From UBA2283 sp041658955 (lineage in GTDB: Bacteria > Patescibacteriota > Microgenomatia > UBA12405), in the NCBI GenBank assembly GCA_041658955.1, contig JBAZZE010000019.1, positions 1 to 18,250 of the forward strand: a DNA stretch of 18,250 bases, read 5' to 3'. The translations under genes were made by a program, and so were the position numbers. Shown in pieces: positions 6,806 through 13,101 of the stretch (its first letter is position 1; each line of letters begins with the position of its first letter). The notes beneath the pieces were generated by a model. The model saw only the letters and a list, made by a program, of their open reading frames with translations, was not told the origin of the DNA and ran no database searches.

Positions 6806-9190
6806 CTACCTAAAAATCTTTTTGTAGATTTCACTGTAGTGTTCTACCGGGATGAATTTGATGGCTTTTTTGACTTCTTTGGGGATTTCAACTAAAGACT
6901 TTTCATTATCTTTGGGTATGAAAATAGTCTTAAGTCCAGCTCGGTGAGCAGCAATTGATTTTTCTTTGAGTCCACCAATTTCTAGAATATTACCTCTAAG
7001 GGTAATCTCTCCCGTCATTCCAATATCTCTGGGCATCGGGACTTCTTTCAAAGCGGAAACAAGAGCAGTTGTGATAGCACCACCAGCGCTCGGTCCATCT
7101 TTGGGAGTGGCTCCTTCTGGAACATGAATATGGATATCGATTTTATGGAAGTCTTGTTTGATACCCCATTCTTTAGCTTGGGAACGAACAAAAGAGACAG
7201 CAGCTTGACAGGATTCTTTCATGACCGAACCAAGCTTACCAGTGAGGATTAGAGAACCTTTACCAGGCATAATGTTAACCTCAATAAAGAGAATGTCTCC
7301 ACCGACACTAGTCCAAGCCAAACCAGTACTGACGCCTACTTCATCTTTTTTACCCTTTAGCTGAGAAGTAAATTTCTCCGGTCCTAGATATTTTTTAATG
7401 ACTTTTTGATCGTTTAGATTGACCTTGGTACTCTTTTTAGAAACAATTTCTTTGGCTACTTTACGATAAAGTGCGGAAACAGTACGTTCTAGATTACGAA
7501 CGCCAGCTTCTCGAGTGTATTTATCGATGAGATAACGATAAGTATCGTCGGAAATAGTATCAACATCTTTATCTTTTAGACCATTGGCTTCCAATTGTTT
7601 CTTGGATAAATATTTTTTGGCAATATTGAATTTTTCTTCGAGAGTATAGCCACTAAATTGAATGATTTCGAGACGATCCCTAAGCGCGTGAGGAATTGAA
7701 CCAAGATCATTACCAGTTAAAATGAAAAATACTTTGGAAAGATCGAGTGGAAAATCGAGATAATGATCGGCAAATTCACGATTTTGTTCTGGATCTAATG
7801 TCTCCAATAGGGCAGCAGAAGGATCACCGCGATAGTCGGCACCAATTTTGTCGACTTCATCAAGCATAAATACCGGATTCATTGATTTGGCTTCTTTTAA
7901 GCCCTTAACTATCCGACCAGGCATAGCGCCAACGTAAGTGCGACGATGACCGCGAATTTCAGCTTCATCACGAATGCCACCAAGTGAGGCTCTGATAAAT
8001 TCACGACCCAATGCCTTAGCAATAGATTTACCAAGGGATGTTTTACCAACACCTGGAGGACCAATGAAACAAAGAATATTGGCGGTAGCGATTTGGTTTT
8101 TGTCTTTTTGGGATTCTTTGAGCTTTAAAACAGAAAGGTACTCGAGAATACGATCTTTAACGTCTTTGAGGCCAAAATGGTCATGTTCGAGAATTTTTTC
8201 AGCTTCCTTCAGGCTTAAAACTGATTTGCCGTATTTACCCCATGGAAGTTCTACGACAGTCTCGAGATAAGTACGAATATAGCTAGATTCAGGAGACATA
8301 CTGCCCATTTCTTCGAGCCTATGGAGCTCTTTGAGAATTTTTTTCTTAATCTCTTTTGGCATGGTGAGCTTTTTGATCTTTTTGGCTAGCTCATCAGTAT
8401 CACTGCCAGATTCATGACCAAGTTTCTTAAGCTCTTTTTCGATTTGGTGTTTGCGTTCCTCAAGAACGTTGCGTTTCATACTGGAATTGAACTTTTCTTG
8501 AGTCTTTTCTTCGATGTTACGTTCTAATTCAGCAACCTTCATTTCTTTAACTAGATGCTCTGCAGCCGAACGAAGACGCTGGCTAACCATAAGAGTTTCG
8601 AGAAGTTGTTGTTTTTCGGGAAGTTTGGCGTTGACCGAGAAACAAACTTGATCAGCGAGATCACTACTGCTAACACCGGTACTAAGCTGCATCATGGCAG
8701 GGAGGTCGAATTGACGACCCATAGCAAAAGCTTTCTTGAGTTGGTCAAGGAGAACCTCAGCTGACTGTTGAATATCAGTGAGTGACTCGGTGATAACCGG
8801 GAGATCGACAAACTCAACTAAAAAGTGAGGTTCGGTCTGAACCATGTTGATGATGTTTACTCGTGAAATACCCTTAACTATGGCATGAAGTGAACCATCG
8901 GTATGAAGGATATGTTCTATCTTAGCGAGGACACCGACCGTATAGAGGTCTTTTAGGGTTGGCTTCTCTGTTTTGGAATTTTGTTGGGCAGTGACAATGA
9001 CTAACTTATTAGTGTTGTCATAAGCATGAAGAAGCGAGTTCATTGACTCTTTTCGACCAAAGAAAAGAGAGGTTTCTACAGAAGGGAATAAAACTAGGTT
9101 ACGAAGCGGAATAAGAGGAAGAATTTTCTTTACCGGTTCGAGGGCGGTTTCTTGATTAGTTTGATCAATTATTGGTTGTTCTTCGGACAT
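6806..9190 (-). CDS. lon: ATP-dependent protease Lon
   Basis: 794 residues from the ATG at 9190. Domains in order: N-terminal LAN substrate-binding domain (about 20-215), a helical/coiled linker (about 218-300), an AAA+ module with Walker A GPPGVGKT (377-384) and Walker B VFMLDEVDK (440-448), and a Ser-Lys protease domain with Ser701 in KDGPSAGG and Lys744 in GGLKEKSIAA. The 43-residue Ser-Lys spacing equals that of E. coli Lon (S679/K722). Lon degrades damaged and regulatory proteins in the cytoplasm. A longer reading frame starts at TTG 9226, but that TTG is part of the -35 hexamer, so translation must begin later. The gene is alone on its strand between convergent and divergent neighbours. 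Confidence 0.97.
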   Translation of the reverse strand: MSEEQPIIDQTNQETALEPVKKILPLIPLRNLVLFPSVETSLFFGRKESMNSLLHAYDNTNKLVIVTAQQNSKTEKPTLKDLYTVGVLAKIEHILHTDGSLHAIVKGISRVNIINMVQTEPHFLVEFVDLPVITESLTDIQQSAEVLLDQLKKAFAMGRQFDLPAMMQLSTGVSSSDLADQVCFSVNAKLPEKQQLLETLMVSQRLRSAAEHLVKEMKVAELERNIEEKTQEKFNSSMKRNVLEERKHQIEKELKKLGHESGSDTDELAKKIKKLTMPKEIKKKILKELHRLEEMGSMSPESSYIRTYLETVVELPWGKYGKSVLSLKEAEKILEHDHFGLKDVKDRILEYLSVLKLKESQKDKNQIATANILCFIGPPGVGKTSLGKSIAKALGREFIRASLGGIRDEAEIRGHRRTYVGAMPGRIVKGLKEAKSMNPVFMLDEVDKIGADYRGDPSAALLETLDPEQNREFADHYLDFPLDLSKVFFILTGNDLGSIPHALRDRLEIIQFSGYTLEEKFNIAKKYLSKKQLEANGLKDKDVDTISDDTYRYLIDKYTREAGVRNLERTVSALYRKVAKEIVSKKSTKVNLNDQKVIKKYLGPEKFTSQLKGKKDEVGVSTGLAWTSVGGDILFIEVNIMPGKGSLILTGKLGSVMKESCQAAVSFVRSQAKEWGIKQDFHKIDIHIHVPEGATPKDGPSAGGAITTALVSALKEVPMPRDIGMTGEITLRGNILEIGGLKEKSIAAHRAGLKTIFIPKDNEKSLVEIPKEVKKAIKFIPVEHYSEIYKKIFR

Positions 9191-9197
9191 ATTTAGC

Positions 9198-9226
9198 AGT
9201 CTAACAAATGGTTTGCTAAGTGTCAA
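9198..9226 (-). promoter_or_regulatory. Promoter of lon, leaderless spacing
   Basis: On the minus strand a perfect -35 TTGACA (9226-9221), a 17-bp spacer, and TAGACT as -10 (9203-9198), then 7 nt to the ATG at 9190. Transcription would start at or within a base or two of the ATG. This fixes the start codon. Confidence 0.75.
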
Positions 9227-9231
9227 TAAAT

Positions 9232-9267
9232 AAAGACACCTTAAATATTAAAAAAAACGGTGTCTTT
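9232..9267. repeat. 9-bp inverted repeat upstream of the lon promoter
   Basis: AAAGACACC (9232-9240) and GGTGTCTTT (9259-9267) are perfect complements around an 18-bp A/T-rich centre. The near arm ends 5 bp from the -35 of lon, a natural place for a regulator site, for example stress control. No T-run follows on either strand, so it is a poor terminator. It does not match CIRCE (TTAGCACTC-N9-GAGTGCTAA). A smaller GC hairpin (CGCAC-TTC-GTGCG, 9281-9293) lies nearby with no assigned role. Confidence 0.5.
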
Positions 9268-9401
9268 GTTCCGCCTTGTGCGCACTTCGTGCGAATTAAA
9301 ATCGCTCATACGTTTAAATTTACTAACGCATTCGCTTTCTTGGAATAAATCAACTATTGCTTAGCTTGGATTTGAGTAGGGTGATTTAGTGAATAATAAG
9401 G

Positions 9402-9407
9402 TAAAAT
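9402..9407 (+). promoter_or_regulatory. -10 hexamer TAAAAT for era (leaderless type)
   Basis: TAAAAT sits 6 nt before the era ATG (9414), with no SD in between. No good -35 is seen at 17 bp. Confidence 0.45.
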
Positions 9408-9413
9408 AGGGCA

Positions 9414-10319
9414 ATGCAAAATACTCTTAAGTTTGGTCGAGTGGCGATAGTTGGTCGACCAAATACTGGTAAATCAACTCTACTTAACGCGCTGATGAAC
9501 CAAAAGGTAGCCATCACTTCTCCCCTACCCCAAACCACCCGAAAAAGTAGCCAGGTTGTCTTTCGAAATGAGAAGGGGGTAATTCTGTTTACTGATACAC
9601 CAGGAATCATTAACCAAGTTGAAGATTTGATGTCCAAAAATATCAACATGGAGGCACCAAAATCTACTGCCAGAAAAGATGTCATTGTTTGTTTGGTGGA
9701 TATTTCTCGAGAGAAATCTGAAGAAGAAAACAAAGTAATTGGCTTGGTGCGGAAGATGCCATCTAAAAAAATATTAGTCTATAACAAAACCGATAAAGCC
9801 ATTGGAAGCAAAGATCATTTAGCTGAATACAACTATTTGGAAGAAGAATTTGATAAGGTGATTAGCATTAGTGCTATCAAAGAAAAAAACGTCAAAGGAC
9901 TTTTGAACCTAATTTTTGACTTTTTACCCGAAAAGACCGAGAAAGAAATTAATAGTGAGTTGGGAGTAATGGCTGAGAAAAAGGGGCCACTAATGGGAAT
10001 GGGGTCAAAAGAATATGTAGGGGAGATTATTCGTGAAAAGGCATATTTGTTTTTAAGAGAAGAATTGCCATACACCATTAATGTTGAAGTGAAAGAAGTT
10101 AAAGACAAGGGGAAATTGATCTATATTTCGGCAGTTATTAATACTAATGCTGATAGATACAAGAAGATGATCATTGGTAAAAATGGACAAAAAATTAAAG
10201 AAATTGGATTTAATGCACGCAAAGAATTGGAGTTAATGTCAGGTCGTAAAATATTTTTGGAACTAACGGTAGAAATCGATCGGCATTGGATGGAGCGAAG
10301 TTTCAATACTAGGCAGTAA
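9414..10319 (+). CDS. era: GTPase Era
   Basis: 301 residues, the usual length. The GTPase domain has G1 GRPNTGKS (14-21), G2 QTTRKS (40-45), G3 DTPG (61-64), G4 NKTD (124-127) and G5 SAI (153-155). The C-terminal KH domain follows, with LREELPYTINVEV (214-226) and the RNA-binding loop IIGKNGQKIKEIG (253-265). Era binds 16S rRNA near its 3' end (the anti-SD region) and helps 30S assembly. It has a leaderless-type -10 and no SD. The unusual hammerhead-containing transcription unit begins 16 bp after its stop. Confidence 0.97.
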   Translation: MQNTLKFGRVAIVGRPNTGKSTLLNALMNQKVAITSPLPQTTRKSSQVVFRNEKGVILFTDTPGIINQVEDLMSKNINMEAPKSTARKDVIVCLVDISREKSEEENKVIGLVRKMPSKKILVYNKTDKAIGSKDHLAEYNYLEEEFDKVISISAIKEKNVKGLLNLIFDFLPEKTEKEINSELGVMAEKKGPLMGMGSKEYVGEIIREKAYLFLREELPYTINVEVKEVKDKGKLIYISAVINTNADRYKKMIIGKNGQKIKEIGFNARKELELMSGRKIFLELTVEIDRHWMERSFNTRQ

Positions 10320-10334
10320 TAGTGTCTTATAATA

Positions 10335-10363
10335 TTGACTTTTAGGATAGTTTTTGCTAGAAT
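10335..10363 (+). promoter_or_regulatory. Promoter of the hammerhead-containing transcription unit
   Basis: TTGACT (10335-10340), a 17-bp spacer, and TAGAAT (10358-10363). Transcription should start near 10370, leaving a leader of about 150 nt. Unlike the leaderless promoters around it, this one feeds a long structured 5' UTR. Confidence 0.75.
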
Positions 10364-10366
10364 GTA

Positions 10367-10414
10367 ACTGAATAATCAAACAACACAAACGCTGTGTAAT
10401 AACGGTTATTCAGT
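10367..10414 (+). ncRNA. 5' hairpin of cassette 1 leader
   Basis: ACTGAATAA (10367-10375) pairs with TTATTCAGT (10406-10414), 9 bp, enclosing ACAC/GTGT (10383-10386 with 10394-10397). It lies at the predicted 5' end of the transcript, in the position that hammerhead 1 and its following hairpin occupy in cassette 2. It has no CUGAUGA or GAAA core and is not a ribozyme by inspection. Confidence 0.5.
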
Positions 10415-10424
10415 ACATTAACAA

Positions 10425-10495
10425 TCGGATAGGAAATATATTTTGGGTACACCCATCAGTTAACCCACTGGGGGTAATTGAGTGTGTATCCAAAA
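10425..10495 (+). ncRNA. 5' scaffold element, copy A (GGATAGG box plus stem-loop)
   Basis: The box TCGGATAGGAAA (10425-10436) is complementary over 12 nt to TTTCCTATCCGA at 11957-11968, beyond the third ORF. It is followed by a 12-bp stem, TTTTGGGTACAC (10441-10452) with GTGTATCCAAAA (10484-10495), one G-U included. The stem encloses CAGTT/AATTG (10457-10461 with 10476-10480) and CCC/GGG. The same layout recurs at 12137-12217 with compensatory changes, which supports a conserved RNA structure. Confidence 0.75.
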
Positions 10496-10518
10496 AAATA
10501 AATGGAAGAGGTGTAGAA

Positions 10519-10644
10519 ATGTTCAAACTTGCTTTGTTAGTTGCGTTGGCGTTGTTGGCAATTAGTGATTCGAATAAGGGAAAGAGTTTTGGTTATGTGT
10601 TTGGTGAAGTAGTAGTAGGATTTATTTTTATCTCGCTGCTATAA
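10519..10644 (+). CDS. Tiny hydrophobic membrane peptide, cassette ORF1
   Basis: 41 residues, MFKLALLVALALLAISD at the start and a second hydrophobic run (about 25-41) at the end, linked by a short NKGKS segment. It looks like a two-pass or hairpin membrane peptide. The ATG has a good SD (GGAAGAGGTG, 5 nt before ATG). It is the first ORF after the structured leader of cassette 1 and is 43 bp before ORF2. No family is recognised. The SD and the uniform hydrophobic character argue that it is translated. Confidence 0.55.
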   Translation: MFKLALLVALALLAISDSNKGKSFGYVFGEVVVGFIFISLL

Positions 10645-10687
10645 GTCGTGGTTGTCTAAAACAATAAACTCAGAGGAGAGTGCTGTG

Positions 10688-11209
10688 ATGAAGAACATTG
10701 TAAATCGTTCGTTTGTGTTTGGGTTTTTAACTTGTGCGTTTATTGGCATTTTCATGATGTGGACTGGTCTTGATAACTATCTAAAAGACTTTGGCCGGTT
10801 TGTGTCTGAAAATGTTAATCTTCCGAAGATTGAAGTTGTATCAGGAAGTGTCGCCATAAAAACCTATCAGTTCCCCGCAGACCCAACAGTTGATGCCTGG
10901 TGTGTAGGACATGGTCCAACATGCGGACAAACATTAGTAGCGTCTCAAGATGCTTCTGATAATTCAACTTTGGGAATGATGAGATCATATATAACATCGA
11001 AAGATGGTAAGTATTTTTTATATGTTCTCGATGTTGAGCCTGGAATTACACTCACTGAAAGCTGGAGAGCACTTGGAAACTATGATTCAATCTCCAATAT
11101 GATGTGGGTTGTTAACCAGGGCGGAACAGACGATGATGAGTTGATATTTGTGGCTGGTACCAAAGCCTGTCATGCTTATCCGTCTGAAGAAAAGGTAGTG
11201 TGTTACTAG
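10688..11209 (+). CDS. Membrane-anchored secreted-type protein, cassette ORF2
   Basis: 173 residues from the ATG at 10688. A TTG-initiated version beginning at 10652 is less likely because an SD (AGAGGAGAG) lies between the two starts. One N-terminal hydrophobic helix (about residues 8-27) acts as an anchor or uncleaved signal, leaving an exported domain of about 140 residues. That domain has paired cysteines (WCVGHGPTCGQ, KACHAY, VVCY) that could form disulphides, and a strand-rich appearance. No homologue is recognised. The architecture is the same as ORF3, so the two may act together at the cell surface. Confidence 0.65.
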   Translation: MKNIVNRSFVFGFLTCAFIGIFMMWTGLDNYLKDFGRFVSENVNLPKIEVVSGSVAIKTYQFPADPTVDAWCVGHGPTCGQTLVASQDASDNSTLGMMRSYITSKDGKYFLYVLDVEPGITLTESWRALGNYDSISNMMWVVNQGGTDDDELIFVAGTKACHAYPSEEKVVCY

Positions 11210-11300
11210 GGGGCAAGAAATTAAATAGTAGGGAAGTGTAAGTATCGTATCCAACTGACGTTTTTTGTCAGACACAGACAACTATATTGAGGAGAATGAA

Positions 11301-11954
11301 ATGAGCAAGGAAAATAAGCAAGTTTTGTTTGCAATGATCGTGATGGTTGCATTGATCGCAGGATTCGCTGGTTTCGTCAACTACAAGTTGAACCAGGTTG
11401 TAAAAGCTCTGGCTGCTATTCCGACCCCGGCTCCGGTAGAAATCAACGTAAATGTTGAACCCTTCATTATGCCTGAAGCAGGAACTGAAGGTTCGTGGAT
11501 TGCACCCGGAGGTTTCGGACTTGCACCATTTAGCGGTGGTAGCCTGCCCGAAGGTAGTTTTGAAAGCATTTCTTTCTACCTGGGTACTACAGAAGATGGC
11601 AGCAAGAGTCACGAGTGGGTATCTGTACGCGCAGATGAGGCAACTGTCGGTGGAGCTGGTGCTTCCTTCAAGAACATCTATGCCTATGACGAGACACAAA
11701 AACGCGTTGCCTTTGTTGTCTTCAAAGTTGATGGCTCACAATGGGTCTTTATCTTTGATCAGGATGGCAAGGTTACCGAATCGTTTGAAGTGTCTGTCCA
11801 AGAATATGGAACTATCGAAAAGATGGCTGGATTGATGTTCGAGTATGGTACCACAGGTGCAAAAGTGACCATGGTCACGGAAAAAGGTCATATGTACCGA
11901 CATTTTCCGACAGACGGTTCACCAAGCCCCGCCATTGATTTGATCTTCCCGTAG
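11301..11954 (+). CDS. Membrane-anchored secreted-type protein, cassette ORF3
   Basis: 217 residues from the ATG at 11301, chosen because GAGGAG ends 6 nt upstream; the TTG at 11265 has no SD. An N-terminal transmembrane helix (about 8-28) is followed by a Pro/Ala-rich linker (IPTPAPVEINV) and an exported domain rich in Gly, aromatic residues and predicted strands, without cysteine. No family is recognised. Base composition is visibly more GC-rich than the housekeeping genes. The 76-bp gap after ORF2 before the SD holds a small CTGAC/GTCAG hairpin (about 11255-11271). The 3' scaffold element starts directly after the stop codon. Confidence 0.7.
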   Translation: MSKENKQVLFAMIVMVALIAGFAGFVNYKLNQVVKALAAIPTPAPVEINVNVEPFIMPEAGTEGSWIAPGGFGLAPFSGGSLPEGSFESISFYLGTTEDGSKSHEWVSVRADEATVGGAGASFKNIYAYDETQKRVAFVVFKVDGSQWVFIFDQDGKVTESFEVSVQEYGTIEKMAGLMFEYGTTGAKVTMVTEKGHMYRHFPTDGSPSPAIDLIFP

Positions 11955-11956
11955 AT

Positions 11957-12029
11957 TTTCCTATCCGAGCACTAAACACGCTAAAGATTGGGAGCCCTTT
12001 ATTGGGCTCCCAACGGAGGTGTGTTTAGT
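11957..12029 (+). ncRNA. 3' scaffold element, copy 1
   Basis: TTTCCTATCCGA (11957-11968) complements the 5' box at 10425-10436. Next comes a two-part hairpin: outer stem ACTAAACACGC (11971-11981) with GTGTGTTTAGT (12019-12029), inner stem TTGGGAGCCC (11988-11997) with GGGCTCCCAA (12004-12013), loop TTTATT. GGAGG of the strand between the stems is left single-stranded. No T-run follows, so it is not an ordinary terminator. The element abuts hammerhead stem III. Confidence 0.75.
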
Positions 12030-12037
12030 TGATTGTA
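11988..12037 (+). repeat. 50-bp perfect direct repeat, copy 1
   Basis: Identical at every base to 13052-13101. It covers the inner hairpin, the GGAGGTG motif, the right arm of the outer stem and hammerhead stem III up to the cleavage-site A (12037). Identity stops exactly at the predicted cleavage site. Similarity extends leftward at lower level to the TTCCTATCC box. Confidence 0.95.
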
Positions 12038-12086
12038 GTCTGGTGTTATACCGGACCTGATGAGCTCGTAAGAGCGAAACAATCAG
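12029..12086 (+). ncRNA. Type III hammerhead ribozyme 1
   Basis: All hammerhead parts are present. Stem III: 12029-12036 with 12079-12086 (8 bp, end pair T-G). Cleavage triplet GTA (12035-12037) with cut predicted between 12037 and 12038. Stem I: GTCTGGT (12038-12044) with ACCGGAC (12050-12056), loop GTTAT. Core CUGAUGA (12057-12063). Stem II: GCTC/GAGC (12064-12067 with 12072-12075) capped by a GTAA (GNRA) tetraloop. Core GAA plus A15.1 (12076-12079). With the ends in stem III it is type III. It lies between ORF3 and ORF4 of the same transcript, so cleavage would separate the two messages. Confidence 0.93.
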
Positions 12087-12127
12087 AACCAGCTAATACA
12101 TTGCGTATTAAAGCTGGGAAAAGTTCT
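12085..12127 (+). ncRNA. Hairpin downstream of hammerhead 1
   Basis: CCAGCT/AGCTGG with AATAC/GTATT continuing the stem around ATTGC (12089-12116), framed by AGAAC (12085-12089) with GTTCT (12123-12127). It would protect the 5'-hydroxyl end region of the cleaved ORF4 message, or act as a spacer between ribozyme and 5' box. Confidence 0.55.
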
Positions 12128-12136
12128 TTAAAAATT

Positions 12137-12217
12137 TGGATAGGAAAACATTGATTAAGTTTTTTAGACATACAAATCAGTTTGCCCAATATGGGGAATT
12201 GACTGTGTGTCTAAAAA
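12137..12217 (+). ncRNA. 5' scaffold element, copy B
   Basis: TGGATAGGAA (12137-12146) complements TTCCTATCCA (13022-13031) after ORF4. The stem-loop that follows has a 14-bp stem, TTTTTAGACATACA (12161-12174) with TGTGTGTCTAAAAA (12204-12217), one G-U, enclosing CAGTT/AATTG (12178-12182 with 12197-12201) and CCC/GGG. Relative to copy A, TGG/CCA in the outer stem becomes TAG/CTA and the pair flanking the box changes from C-G to T-A: compensatory changes. Between 12218 and 12331 there is a GCCCA/TGGGC hairpin and nothing else recognisable before the ORF4 SD. Confidence 0.75.
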
Positions 12218-12331
12218 TTAAAAATGCTATGAAAGGATTAGTTTAGTTCATAAAAGCCCATTGGTTTTTTATTGTGGGCCATCGTCGTGATCGCAAACCT
12301 GAAATTTGATATTCACTTCTAGGAGAATGGT

Positions 12332-13021
12332 ATGGCAACGCAAATTTTTTCCCGCAAGACAGCTCAACGCCTCAGTTGGGGAATTTTGTCAGTAGTACTT
12401 TGGTATGAATATTTCCGTCTTTTGGATATTTCCATGCGCTGGAACTACAATAATCCGCTAATCTGGCCCACCTGGTTACTTGGTCTGGTGTCATTGGAAA
12501 TGGCGATTATGTATGATCATCCTTGGGCTATAAAGCTACGAACGTTCATGGATAAGCCATGTCACATAGTAGCCGCCCTGTATCTTTCCTTGTCGGGATT
12601 CTTGCTTTTCATGATCAAAATTGGTTGGGATGGATGCCTGTACAAGGGTGAGTCAGTGTTGACTTGCATTAAGACGCTCACCAGTACTTGGGACTATTTC
12701 CCTGTTACCCACCCGTCGTTCGAAATGGTCTTGATTTCATTTCGTGGTTTTGGCGGACAAGATGAAGTACTGGGTGCCTTCGCAACACTCCTGATGTCCA
12801 CCGGCTTGGTTTGGATTCTGAATGTCACAGCACCAAAAGATGTTCCCTACAAAAGAAAGTTGTTGTCAACGATGTCTCTTTTGTCGAGTGCTCTTGGTGC
12901 TTATTACTTTCTCTACACGGTGACACAGAATGTGAACTCCTGGCCAGGAATTGTCTTGTTTGTGTTTTTGTCGGCATTATTCCTGACGATGGACTGGTTG
13001 TATCAACGAGCTAATCAATAA
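12332..13021 (+). CDS. Six-pass membrane protein, cassette ORF4
   Basis: 229 residues with about six hydrophobic segments (near 15-33, 42-60, 79-98, 144-165, 178-197 and 203-222), rich in Trp, Leu and aromatic residues. No family is recognised; no catalytic motif is visible. The longest loop, between segments 3 and 4, holds two of the three cysteines. The ATG has an SD, AGGAG ending 6 nt upstream (12321-12325), the same spacing as ORF3. It is the only ORF between the two hammerhead ribozymes, and its mRNA ends are defined by them. Its 5' UTR within the released RNA would be 294 nt. Confidence 0.7.
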   Translation: MATQIFSRKTAQRLSWGILSVVLWYEYFRLLDISMRWNYNNPLIWPTWLLGLVSLEMAIMYDHPWAIKLRTFMDKPCHIVAALYLSLSGFLLFMIKIGWDGCLYKGESVLTCIKTLTSTWDYFPVTHPSFEMVLISFRGFGGQDEVLGAFATLLMSTGLVWILNVTAPKDVPYKRKLLSTMSLLSSALGAYYFLYTVTQNVNSWPGIVLFVFLSALFLTMDWLYQRANQ

Positions 13022-13093
13022 TTCCTATCCATAAACTAATCACACTAAAATTTGGGAGCCCTTTATTGGGCTCCCAACGGAGGTGTGTTTAGT
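13022..13093 (+). ncRNA. 3' scaffold element, copy 2
   Basis: TTCCTATCCA (13022-13031) complements 12137-12146. The outer stem ACTAATCACAC (13035-13045) pairs with GTGTGTTTAGT (13083-13093) with one T-T mismatch; the inner stem 13052-13061/13068-13077 is identical to copy 1. Where copy 1 has G11980-T12020, this copy has A13044-T13084, a pairing-preserving change. It is directly followed by hammerhead 2. Confidence 0.75.
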
Positions 13094-13101
13094 TGATTGT
13101 A
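13052..13101 (+). repeat. 50-bp perfect direct repeat, copy 2
   Basis: Identical to 11988-12037; the identity again ends at the cleavage-site A (13101). The distance between the copies is 1064 bp, which equals the length of RNA the two ribozymes would release. Confidence 0.95.

Noticed and set aside
9281..9293. CGCAC-TTC-GTGCG hairpin between lon and era
   Set aside because: Only 5 bp, with no T-run and no second copy in the window; no function can be supported.
11265..11300. TTG start for ORF3 giving 12 extra residues
   Set aside because: No SD before TTG 11265, whereas GAGGAG precedes ATG 11301 at ideal spacing and the extension would cover a hairpin.
11268..11835. Other-frame ORFs over ORF3 (minus 11268-11699, plus 11452-11835)
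   Set aside because: They lack SD sites and family features and are shadows of the SD-led ORF3, whose membrane anchor and linker make sense.
11988..12013. GGGAGCCC/GGGCTCCC hairpin as an intrinsic terminator between ORF3 and ORF4
   Set aside because: The stem is strong but no T-run follows in either copy; the sequence after it is GC-mixed and continues into the ribozyme.
11957..12029. 3' element as an integron attC-type recombination site
   Set aside because: It has long imperfect inverted repeats, but the core-site pattern (GTTRRRY and RYYYAAC) is not met in either copy and no integrase gene is present.
12029..12154. A TTG-started frame of 41 codons running through hammerhead 1, with GGAGGTG 7 nt upstream
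   Set aside because: The SD-like motif and TTG recur in the second copy (13093), but the frame there is only about 22 codons and encodes an unrelated sequence, so the conservation is explained by RNA structure, not protein.
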